Shown here: piece by piece, positions 1 to 5,965 of the stretch
How positions within the stretch are numbered: position 1 is the first letter of the stretch
How the letters are laid out: the number at the start of each line of letters is the position of its first letter
Source of the DNA: Campylobacterales bacterium
GTDB lineage: Bacteria > Campylobacterota > Campylobacteria > Campylobacterales > Nitratiruptoraceae
Reading direction: 5' to 3'
NCBI GenBank assembly: GCA_027068245.1
Contig: JAMOUF010000218.1
Location: 1-7,247, forward strand
Length of the DNA: 7,247 bases
Translations under genes and position numbers: made by a program
Notes under the pieces: generated by a model
What the model saw: only the letters and a program-made list of their open reading frames with translations
Databases searched by the model: none
Told to the model about the DNA's origin: nothing

Positions 1-719
1 AGATAATAGATAAAGAGGGAATAGAGATAGAGCCGGATGCGAGGGAGTATCTGATAAACATCAGCCAGGGAGATGCCAGAAACGTAAAGAAGTTTTTGCA
101 TCTGGCAGCCAAATTGGATGGACGGGTAAGTCTAAAGACGCTTAAGGCGTTGACGAACAGGGCCTATCATGAGGGAAGCAGCAGCGCCGATACCCACTAC
201 GACCTTGCCAGCGCCTTCATAAAGAGCCTAAGAGGAAGTGATGTGGACGCAGCCCTTTACTATATGGCAAGGCTTGTAGAAGGGGGCGAGCCGCCGGAGT
301 TTATCGCAAGGCGGATGGTGATATTTTCCAGCGAGGATATAGGAAACGCCAATCCAAACGCGCTCAATCTCGCCACATCGACCCTGATAGCGGTAAAAAA
401 CATCGGTTATCCGGAAGCCTCCATTATTCTGTCGCAAGCCGCCGTATATCTGGCCTCATCCCCCAAGTCCAACGCGGCTTACGAGGCGATAAAGATGGCT
501 CAAAAGAGCGTGAGGGAGGGAAAAATCTATCCGGTTTTGAAACATCTGAAACCTCCAGGATATGAGGGATATCTATATCCTCACGACTATGGCGGCTGGG
601 TCAAGCAGACATATATGAAACCATATATGAAGTTTTACCGCAGCAAAGGTATAGGATATGAAAAAAGGCTTGATGAGTGGCTGCAAAAGATTAGGGGTGA
701 GGAGAAAAAGAGAGATTGA
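1..719 (+). CDS. rarA: Replication-associated recombination protein RarA (MgsA/WRNIP1 family), 3' part
   Basis: RarA is a clamp-loader-like AAA+ ATPase that acts at stalled replication forks. The reading frame is open from base 3 with no start, so the gene begins before the window; 238 residues are visible, about half the usual length of roughly 440. The N-terminal ATPase core with Walker A and B is outside the window. Seen here are the end of the AAA+ lid (SQGDARN, about residues 22-28) and the family's C-terminal tetramerisation region, with the hallmark stretches THYDLASAFIKSLRGSD, ARRMVIFSSEDIGNANP, AVYLASSPKSNAAYEA and HLKPPGYEGYLYPHDY. A start at position 96 would be an internal TTG inside this domain and is not real. 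The stop at 717-719 faces the end of the PII gene 18 bases away. The family call is secure from the C-terminal motifs. Confidence 0.95.
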   Translation, partial: IIDKEGIEIEPDAREYLINISQGDARNVKKFLHLAAKLDGRVSLKTLKALTNRAYHEGSSSADTHYDLASAFIKSLRGSDVDAALYYMARLVEGGEPPEFIARRMVIFSSEDIGNANPNALNLATSTLIAVKNIGYPEASIILSQAAVYLASSPKSNAAYEAIKMAQKSVREGKIYPVLKHLKPPGYEGYLYPHDYGGWVKQTYMKPYMKFYRSKGIGYEKRLDEWLQKIRGEEKKRD

Positions 720-729
720 GAGTGTTGGA

Positions 730-1076
<347 letters not shown>

Positions 1077-1085
1077 CTAATCTCC

Positions 1086-2369
1086 TTATCTGATGTTAAA
1101 TCCGCGTTCACCGTGAACCGCTTCGTCAAGACCCATAGTTTCGGTCTCCTCGTCAACCCTTCCGCCTCCGGTAATCAAGCTTGCCACAAAATAGACCACT
1201 GCCGTTACCACAGCCGTATATACCATAGTCACAGCCACGGATTCAAGCTGGACCAGCATCTGTGCCGCCCTGTCGCCGTGCTCTTTAAGCGGGCTTCCGT
1301 CCCAGGCAAGTTCCTGGAGCGCAAAAATACCTGTAGCCAACGCTCCCCAAAGACCGGCCAGGAAGTGAACCCCAAAGGCGTCAAGGCTGTCGTCGAACTT
1401 GAAAATCTTTTTGATATAGGCAACTCCTATAAAGCCTACGATACTTCCGCCTGTGCCTATTATCAAAGAGCCGAAAACGTCCACGAAACCGGCTGCCGGT
1501 GTGATGGCTACAAGGCCTGCCACGGCACCTGTGGCCGCACCGAGCAGCGTCGGTTTTTTGTAAACTATCCACTCTATTATAACCCAAGTCAGAGCTCCCA
1601 TGGCCGCAGCAAAGTTTGTCATAAGGAGCGCACTGCCCGCAACACCGTCTGCGGCGAACTCGCTACCCGCGTTAAAACCGAACCATCCAAACCATAAAAT
1701 CGCGGCTCCAAGAGCGGTTAGGATGATGCTTGAAGGGTGCATCGCCTCTTTTGGATAACCCTTTCTTTTGCCAAGCATCAACGCCATGATAAGGCCGGCA
1801 AGTCCTCCGTTCATATGGACGACAGTTCCGCCTGCGAAATCAAGAGCGCCGTCGTTAAACAAAAATCCGCCTCCCCAGACCATATGGGTGATTGGAACGT
1901 ATACGAAAGTGACCCACAAAACAACGAAAATCATCCATGTGGAGAACTTCAGCCTCTCTATCACAGAACCGCTTGCGATAGCCGCCGTAATGGCCGCAAA
2001 GGTGCCCTGAAAGGCGATAAAGACGAATTCCGGATAGGTTCCGCTGAGACTATCTACCGTAACGCCTTTTAAAAAGATTTTGCTTAAATCCCCGATAATG
2101 GGGCCATCTCCGTTAAAAGCCAGGGAGTATCCCCACATAACCCAGACAATCGAACCTAAAACATAGGCCATAAAGACCATCATATATGTGTTAAGCACGT
2201 TTTTAGCCCGCGTCATGCCTCCGTAAAACAGCGCAAGCCCCGCCGGGGTCATAAGCATAACGAACGCCGTCGCCACCATCATCCATGCCGTGTTACCCGT
2301 ATCGAGCTTGTCCGCGGCAAGGCAGAAGGTGGGTAAAAAAGCGAGTAGTGCCAAATACCGTCTTTTCAT
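1086..2369 (-). CDS. amtB: Ammonium transporter AmtB
   Basis: Inner-membrane trimeric ammonium channel of the Amt/Mep/Rh family, 427 residues. Residues 1-19 form a cleavable-looking signal peptide (MKRR, hydrophobic core, CLA-A), and multiple hydrophobic spans follow. Pore residues keep the E. coli AmtB spacing exactly: twin histidines His185 and His335 (150 apart), Asp177, Phe124 and Phe232 of the Phe gate, Trp165, and Ser236. The cytoplasmic tail ends in a conserved-type LDEAVHGERGFN segment, the region that interacts with PII. The open frame reaches back to an ATG at 2399, but the ATG at 2367-2369 has AAGGAG five bases upstream and begins the signal peptide, so it is taken as the start. 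Nine bases downstream lies the PII gene, its expected partner. All transport-critical residues checked are intact. Confidence 0.97.
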   Translation of the reverse strand: MKRRYLALLAFLPTFCLAADKLDTGNTAWMMVATAFVMLMTPAGLALFYGGMTRAKNVLNTYMMVFMAYVLGSIVWVMWGYSLAFNGDGPIIGDLSKIFLKGVTVDSLSGTYPEFVFIAFQGTFAAITAAIASGSVIERLKFSTWMIFVVLWVTFVYVPITHMVWGGGFLFNDGALDFAGGTVVHMNGGLAGLIMALMLGKRKGYPKEAMHPSSIILTALGAAILWFGWFGFNAGSEFAADGVAGSALLMTNFAAAMGALTWVIIEWIVYKKPTLLGAATGAVAGLVAITPAAGFVDVFGSLIIGTGGSIVGFIGVAYIKKIFKFDDSLDAFGVHFLAGLWGALATGIFALQELAWDGSPLKEHGDRAAQMLVQLESVAVTMVYTAVVTAVVYFVASLITGGGRVDEETETMGLDEAVHGERGFNIR

Positions 2370-2374
2370 AACAT

Positions 2375-2380
2375 CTCCTT
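2375..2380 (-). promoter_or_regulatory. Shine-Dalgarno site deciding the amtB start
   Basis: AAGGAG on the minus strand ends five bases before the ATG at 2367-2369. It lies inside the ten-codon extension that a start at 2399 would add, and no comparable site precedes 2399. This supports the shorter AmtB with an immediate signal peptide. Confidence 0.8.
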
Positions 2381-2399
2381 TTGAAATTTTGTCAAACAT

Positions 2400-2405
2400 A
2401 TTTTA
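2400..2405 (-). promoter_or_regulatory. Candidate -10 box for amtB-PII
   Basis: TAAAAT on the minus strand, which would start transcription near 2393 and give a leader of about 24 bases carrying the amtB ribosome site. No convincing -35 is seen. An alternative minus-strand box, TATTAT, overlaps the opposite promoter's -10 at 2430-2435. I saw no sigma-54 GG-N10-GC element. Confidence 0.4.
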
Positions 2406-2410
2406 GATAA

Positions 2411-2421
2411 AAACCTGGTTT
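2411..2421. promoter_or_regulatory. Candidate operator: 11-bp palindrome between divergent promoters
   Basis: AAACC-T-GGTTT is a perfect 5+1+5 palindrome centred at 2416. It lies 5 bases from the candidate amtB -10 box on one side and 7 bases from the candidate -10 box of the AAA+/Fis gene on the other, so one bound dimer could affect both promoters. The placement is seen directly; operator function is inferred. The Fis-type protein encoded next door is one possible binder. Confidence 0.4.
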
Positions 2422-2428
2422 AATGTTG

Positions 2429-2434
2429 TATAAT
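2429..2434 (+). promoter_or_regulatory. -10 box for the AAA+/Fis-domain gene
   Basis: TATAAT, a perfect sigma-70 -10 hexamer, would start transcription near 2441, about 20 bases before the start codon. No -35 hexamer is obvious at the expected distance. The box sits inside a short inverted repeat, TGTTG (2424-2428) and CAACA (2442-2446). Confidence 0.55.
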
Positions 2435-2449
2435 ATTTAAGCAACACAC

Positions 2450-2454
2450 AGGAG
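2450..2454 (+). promoter_or_regulatory. Shine-Dalgarno site deciding between two adjacent ATGs
   Basis: AGGAG lies three bases before the ATG at 2458 and six before the ATG at 2461. The second spacing is nearer the usual optimum, so 2461 is preferred; the proteins differ by one methionine. Confidence 0.6.
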
Positions 2455-2460
2455 TGGATG

Positions 2461-3168
2461 ATGAGAGAGTTTATAGCGAAGTCCCCCTCTTCTTTGAAGG
2501 CGCTAAATACGCTGCGCGTCAGCGCCTCACTGCCGGTAAATATTCTTGTGGTAGGAGAAGAGGGAGTGGGAAAGAAGAGCCTGGTGCGCTCGGTTTTCAA
2601 AGATATAAAAGAGGTTGGCGCAAAGGATGTGGCCAAATCAGCGCAAAAAGAGCTGTTCGTGACCGATTTGGAGCAGTGCGTGGATATAGTGGGGCTGATG
2701 AAGAGGGCCTCGTCGAAACGCATCATAGCCACATCCACCAAGATGCTGGATATCTATGAGGAGTTTTTCCCGGTGATTTTGCACCTGCCACCTCTAAAGG
2801 AGCGAAAAGAGGATTTAAAAGAGCTAAAGAGGCTCTATATGGAGGAGCTAAGAAGCGATTTTGGCATAGAGTTAAAAGAGGATATCTCTCCCGATATCTC
2901 CCAAAACGCCATCTCTTTGAAACGGGACATCTATCTAAAGGGTCTGCTCTCTTCAATGAGCGAGGATGATTTGCTCTATTTTATGCAAAGACACCTTGAG
3001 CCAAGGCTTGAGGAGGGGTATAAAAAGCTGCTCTATCTTTTTGATGTACCTATCTTAAGAGCCGCCAGAAAAAAATATGGCAGCAATCTGGCCATCTCGA
3101 AGGCACTTGAGTTGAACCGGGCCACCGTAACTTCCAAAATCAACAGATACAAAGATTTTATAGAATAA
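2461..3168 (+). CDS. Degenerate NtrC-like AAA+ protein with Fis-type helix-turn-helix
   Basis: This 235-residue protein resembles a sigma-54 activator stripped of key parts. Near the N-terminus is a Walker A region, GEEGVGKKS (32-40). About 28 residues later come a Walker-B-like strand, ELFVTDLE (64-71), a sensor-I-like RIIATST (87-93), and the family segment FPVILHLPPLKERKEDL (103-119). Residues about 197-232 form a Fis/NtrC-type helix-turn-helix (ILRAARKKYGSNLAISKAL, then NRATVTSKINRY). The receiver domain is absent, the GAFTGA loop that contacts sigma-54 is deleted, Walker B has TD where DE is usual, and the FREDLYYRL arginine-finger segment is replaced by YEEFF. Canonical sigma-54 activation is therefore unlikely; a DNA-binding regulator is more plausible. 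AGGAG at 2450-2454 is six bases from this ATG; another ATG lies just before, at 2458. It is divergent from amtB and overlaps the PAS gene tail by 11 bases. Confidence 0.8.
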   Translation: MREFIAKSPSSLKALNTLRVSASLPVNILVVGEEGVGKKSLVRSVFKDIKEVGAKDVAKSAQKELFVTDLEQCVDIVGLMKRASSKRIIATSTKMLDIYEEFFPVILHLPPLKERKEDLKELKRLYMEELRSDFGIELKEDISPDISQNAISLKRDIYLKGLLSSMSEDDLLYFMQRHLEPRLEEGYKKLLYLFDVPILRAARKKYGSNLAISKALELNRATVTSKINRYKDFIE

Positions 3169-3814
3169 AGGGCAGCTCTATATGGATTCCGTTGTCAAGG
3201 GGTGATGCCACGAAGTCGCCCTCCTCCACCCTTACAGGTCCCCCTTTTATGTCTATGGAGATGATTTTATACTTTTTACCCTCTATAACAACCGTCTCTC
3301 CCGTATTCATTTTGATGGTTATCTCTATAAGCGGCGCCTTTTTCAGCTGTTTGAATATTCTGTTTAGAAACTGTAAAAAGGTGTTGATGTCTATTTTGAA
3401 CTCAGGTATCGATACGTCGTAGTTTTTTACGATTTTCGTATCTTCCAGGTTTGTGTTGATGGCTATGTCAAAGAGCGTAAAAATATTCGCCATCTGCAAA
3501 TTGGAAGAGATATGCCTATATTTTTTGTTGCATACGTTTTTATGAAGCACCAGCCCTATATGGCTGCTGTCGATATACCCCACATTTATGGCGCAAAAAC
3601 TGGAGTGGCCTATATCCAGCTCTATGAAGGTGATTTTAAATCCGAAGTTTTGCGAGGCGTTGTTTAAAGCCAGATTGAAAAGCTCGTTTTTGTCGGTGCA
3701 GGAGAGCACATACTCCCCCTCTTTGTTATACTCTATGACATTGGCGTTCTCGTCGAAGATGATGAACGGGTCCAGGCTGTTTTCAAAAAACTCTTTGTAT
3801 AGTCCCTCTTTCAT
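3158..3814 (-). CDS. PAS-domain protein with degenerate histidine-kinase-like C-terminus
   Basis: A 218-residue protein with no signal peptide or membrane span, so probably cytoplasmic. Residues about 5-40 (FFENSLDPFIIFDENANVIEYN) read as the start of a PAS sensor fold. Residues about 103-218 recall a shrunken dimerisation/HATPase unit: SNLQMANIFTLFDIAI, then IDINTFLQFLNRIFKQLKKA where the ATPase N-box would sit, and a closing NGIHIELPF like the last strand of kinase ATPase domains. No phospho-accepting H-box is visible, the two N-box asparagines appear replaced (Arg152, Gln156), and no DxGxG nucleotide box is seen, so kinase activity is doubtful. The ATG at 3814 overlaps the upstream gene's TGA by ATGA; an in-frame GTG at 3826 is the alternative start. 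Last gene of the dtd operon. A PAS-containing pseudokinase is inference from motif appearance. Confidence 0.65.
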   Translation of the reverse strand: MKEGLYKEFFENSLDPFIIFDENANVIEYNKEGEYVLSCTDKNELFNLALNNASQNFGFKITFIELDIGHSSFCAINVGYIDSSHIGLVLHKNVCNKKYRHISSNLQMANIFTLFDIAINTNLEDTKIVKNYDVSIPEFKIDINTFLQFLNRIFKQLKKAPLIEITIKMNTGETVVIEGKKYKIISIDIKGGPVRVEEGDFVASPLDNGIHIELPFIL

Positions 3815-4278
3815 ACTTTTGTCCACCCGTGAAGTTTCTTTGCCGTAAGATAGGTTCTGTTTTGGGATTTTATCGGGTTTATAGCCACGAAATTGACATC
3901 TTCCAAAAGTTTCATATAATCCTCCAAACTCCCCTCTTCCACCTCGAAAACGATATCTCCCGCATTTTTTGTCATTCTATATACCTTTTTGAAAAACTGC
4001 TCTTTGTCTTTTAGTTTATCTACTGCGTAGTCGATGAATATGGTGTCATAGTGATATGCCCTTTGGTTGTAGCGCTCTTTTTCCTCCTCAATCAGCCGGG
4101 TTTTGGCTTCCAGATTTTTTATCTTCTCAAAAATCTCTTCATCGAACGCCACAATCTCCAGGTAGTGGTCCATCTCCTTGCAAAATCTTGCAAGCTCTTT
4201 CGAGTTTCGTTCATCCTCGGCAAACAGATAGACCCGCACCCCCGGAAGTTTTGGAATGATTGTGTAGAGCTCTCTCAT
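3811..4278 (-). CDS. Methyltransferase-like protein lacking the SAM-binding half
   Basis: At 155 residues this is short for a class I methyltransferase. Its second half looks like the C-terminal part of one: YDTIFID (77-83) at the motif IV position, DKEQFFKKVYRMTKNAGDIVFEV (91-113) as the following helix and strand, then FVAINPIKSQNRTYLTAKKLHGW (130-152). The glycine-rich SAM loop expected near the N-terminus is not visible; instead there is VYLFAEDERNSKELARFC (16-33) and a charged, probably coiled-coil stretch (50-70). It may be a non-catalytic derivative. A degenerate receiver domain is a weaker alternative, since AEDE and Asp83 are too far apart. The ATG overlaps the preceding gene's TGA by ATGA, and GGAGG ends only three bases before it, so re-initiation after the upstream gene is likely. 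No specific function can be assigned. Confidence 0.65.
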   Translation of the reverse strand: MRELYTIIPKLPGVRVYLFAEDERNSKELARFCKEMDHYLEIVAFDEEIFEKIKNLEAKTRLIEEEKERYNQRAYHYDTIFIDYAVDKLKDKEQFFKKVYRMTKNAGDIVFEVEEGSLEDYMKLLEDVNFVAINPIKSQNRTYLTAKKLHGWTKV

Positions 4279-5483
4279 CTTCCTCCCCGTTTCGGTTTGT
4301 TGTATAGAAATACCCTGCCAACAGGTATATACTCTTTCATAATATTATCATAAGCCGGATTTATAACCACTTTACCCTTTTTTAGCCATCTGCCCTCTTT
4401 TATATCGTAAACGTCCCTTTTCAGCTCCAGTGTAAAGGGGGATGCCTCGTGGACCGCCACGATTCCCTTTTCGAAGTAGCGCACGAAACCGCCATCTATC
4501 TTTTTTATCTTGGATACCGGTTTTCCCATATCGGTAAAGTATATATCGTCCTTTTCCAGCTCCCTGTTAAAAGGAACCTGGGTATAGGCTATGGCGTCAA
4601 AGAGTTTCGCAAAGGCGTAACCGTAATGGATAGCATCTTTGGGCGGTTTGGTTCTGTAGCCCACAATGGTCCACACAAGCTTGGGAGCGGCGTAGTTTAA
4701 ATAGATGATGTTTTTGACGGCGTAGCTGCTTTTGAGATAGTCCAGATATCTAAGATAGCTGTATGTTGGCATGATGGAGCGGTTGTTTTCGTCTATTGGG
4801 TAGTAAAGAGTGGCCGGTATATAGGGGTATGGTTTGCCATCTATAATCGTTTCTCGCTCGATTTTAATCTCGGTTGTAATATAGCTCTCGCTCATATCGT
4901 AATCGGTATAGTCCAGCAGCTGGGGGTTTCTAAAAGACTGGTTGGTGACTATCAGTATATCTTTTTGTTTCATCCTTTTTAAAAACTCCCTCAGGCAGTC
5001 TTGATAGCGCCTATTTGGGTGCAGTTTTTTGAAATATCCGTATATCGGTTTGAACTGGGGCTCTTTTAAAAACTCCTCGTTGGCCCAGTCGAAAAAGAGT
5101 CCATCCAGGCCAAGCTCCTTTATCCGGCTGCTTAGGTAATCGGCCCTTTTTTCCTGCAGAGCAGGGTTACACATATCGTAGTAAAAATCCATCTCTCCCA
5201 TGATATGCGGCCCAAAGGGGTTTAGCGTAAGGGAGTTTTTATGCAGGTAGACCCATCTGTTGAAACTGCTGGTGCTGTTTTTGTAAAAACCGGCCATCCA
5301 CTCGTATGCCACCTTCTTTTTAAATCCATCGAGCTTTACCCCATCAAGCTCATCCAGGGGCCCCACCTCGGCAATATCGAATTTTTTGGCCCACTCCAGC
5401 GTCTTTATATCCCAGGGGTATGCGGTGGCGTAGGAGAGGGCAAAAAGGTATGTGTTAAGCAGTAGGAAAAATAGAATTTTCAT
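4275..5483 (-). CDS. Exported glycoside-hydrolase-like TIM-barrel protein
   Basis: A 402-residue protein beginning with a signal peptide (MKILFFLLLNTYLFALSYA, cleavage probably near residue 19), so it should act in or beyond the periplasm. The strand/helix pattern suggests a (beta/alpha)8 barrel of the putative glycosidase superfamily. ELGLDGLFFDWANEEF (123-138) resembles the catalytic-strand segment of GH114/GHL-type enzymes, with Asp127 and Asp132 as candidate acids. ILIVTNQSF (176-184) and DMSESYITTE (196-205, with Glu199) look like later barrel strands. The last 80 residues (FVRYFEKGIVAVHEASPF onward) look like a small beta-sandwich. Assignment to a GHL15-like family is tentative and the substrate is unknown. 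The start ATG overlaps the dtd stop by ATGA; the stop region supplies the ribosome site for the next gene. Confidence 0.7.
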   Translation of the reverse strand: MKILFFLLLNTYLFALSYATAYPWDIKTLEWAKKFDIAEVGPLDELDGVKLDGFKKKVAYEWMAGFYKNSTSSFNRWVYLHKNSLTLNPFGPHIMGEMDFYYDMCNPALQEKRADYLSSRIKELGLDGLFFDWANEEFLKEPQFKPIYGYFKKLHPNRRYQDCLREFLKRMKQKDILIVTNQSFRNPQLLDYTDYDMSESYITTEIKIERETIIDGKPYPYIPATLYYPIDENNRSIMPTYSYLRYLDYLKSSYAVKNIIYLNYAAPKLVWTIVGYRTKPPKDAIHYGYAFAKLFDAIAYTQVPFNRELEKDDIYFTDMGKPVSKIKKIDGGFVRYFEKGIVAVHEASPFTLELKRDVYDIKEGRWLKKGKVVINPAYDNIMKEYIPVGRVFLYNKPKRGGR

Positions 5484-5923
5484 AGCTCTTTTGAGTCCAG
5501 TATGATTGTCAAGGGCCCGTCGTTGATGATACCCACCTCCATATAGGCTCCAAATATCCCCGTTTTTACCGACAAATGCTCTTTTAGCCTCTTTACGAAC
5601 CTCTCATACACCTCTTTAGCCTCATCTGCTCTTTTTGCCTTTGAGAAATCGGGCCTGTTACCCCTTTTGGCATCTGCGGCCAGAGTGAACTGGGATACCA
5701 CCAAAACCTCACCCTCTATCTCTTTTATGCTTTTGTCGAACCTTCCCCTCTCATCCGGAAAGAGTCTTAAATTCACTATCTTTTTTACCACTTTTTCCAA
5801 ATCCTCCTCTCTGTCTTGCTCCATAACTCCAAGGAGTATATTGTAGCCCCTGCCGATTTTCGCCACCTCTTTTCCATCCACTCTGACCCAGGATTTTTTT
5901 ACCCGCTGGATTATTACCCTCAT
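5480..5923 (-). CDS. dtd: D-aminoacyl-tRNA deacylase (Dtd)
   Basis: Dtd hydrolyses D-amino acids (and glycine mischarged onto tRNA-Ala) from tRNA, a cytoplasmic translation proofreading step. The 147 residues match the usual length. It opens with MRVIIQRVKKSWVRVDGKEV, carries the catalytic-pocket motif SQFTLAAD (77-84), the GNRPDFSKA segment (88-96), and the cross-subunit Gly-cisPro motif NDGPLT (134-139), where Val is more usual than Leu138. The ATG has AAGGAG four bases upstream. It is the first gene of a four-gene operon linked by ATGA overlaps and is transcribed divergently from the phosphoribosyltransferase gene through a 42-bp gap. Family and function are clear. Confidence 0.96.
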   Translation of the reverse strand: MRVIIQRVKKSWVRVDGKEVAKIGRGYNILLGVMEQDREEDLEKVVKKIVNLRLFPDERGRFDKSIKEIEGEVLVVSQFTLAADAKRGNRPDFSKAKRADEAKEVYERFVKRLKEHLSVKTGIFGAYMEVGIINDGPLTIILDSKEL

Positions 5924-5940
5924 CCGGCTCCTTTTTTTGA

Positions 5941-5946
5941 TATTAT
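5941..5946 (+). promoter_or_regulatory. Candidate -10 box for the phosphoribosyltransferase gene
   Basis: TATTAT on the plus strand overlaps the minus-strand TATAAT almost completely. Transcription would start near 5953, about 13 bases before the ATG. The overlapping TATATA at 5944 onward is an alternative. The two promoters could not be occupied at the same time. Confidence 0.4.
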
Positions 5947-5947
5947 A
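5942..5947 (-). promoter_or_regulatory. -10 box for the dtd operon
   Basis: TATAAT on the minus strand, a perfect -10 hexamer, would start transcription only about 10-15 bases before the dtd start codon, giving a very short leader that just includes the ribosome site. A -35 would have to lie in the coding start of the divergent gene; none is obvious. Confidence 0.5.
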
Positions 5948-5965
5948 TAAAAAAAGGAGGTTCAG

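Larger units (their letters stand above)
5928..5959. repeat. 11-bp inverted repeat formed by two divergent Shine-Dalgarno sequences
   Basis: CTCCTTTTTTT (5928-5938) and AAAAAAAGGAG (5949-5959) are perfect inverted copies around a 10-base AT-rich spacer that holds the -10 boxes. Each arm is the ribosome-binding site of one divergent gene (dtd on the left, phosphoribosyltransferase on the right). The symmetry may simply reflect two A-rich ribosome sites placed back to back. Confidence 0.6.

Noticed and set aside
96..98. A start codon for the rarA fragment at TTG 96
   Set aside because: The frame is open upstream to the window edge, and the upstream residues (EYLINISQGDARNVKKF) belong to the RarA AAA+ lid.
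2390..2395. TTGACA on the minus strand as a -35 for amtB
   Set aside because: It lies downstream of the candidate -10, and a -10 placed 17 bases after it would fall on the start codon itself.
2380..2396. TTTGA-N7-TCAAA as an operator in the amtB leader
   Set aside because: Five-base AT-rich arms in an AT-rich leader are expected by chance, and one arm abuts the ribosome site. There is no further support.
2370..2460. A sigma-54 promoter for amtB, expected from nitrogen-control precedent
   Set aside because: No GG-N10-GC (TGGC-N8-TTGC) element was found on the minus strand; a GTGTGTTGCT stretch lacks the GG half at the right spacing.
3159..3182. TATAGA ... TCTATA inverted repeat at the AAA+/Fis and PAS gene ends as a terminator
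   Set aside because: The stem is six weak AT-rich pairs with a 12-base loop and no T run, so it is probably chance.
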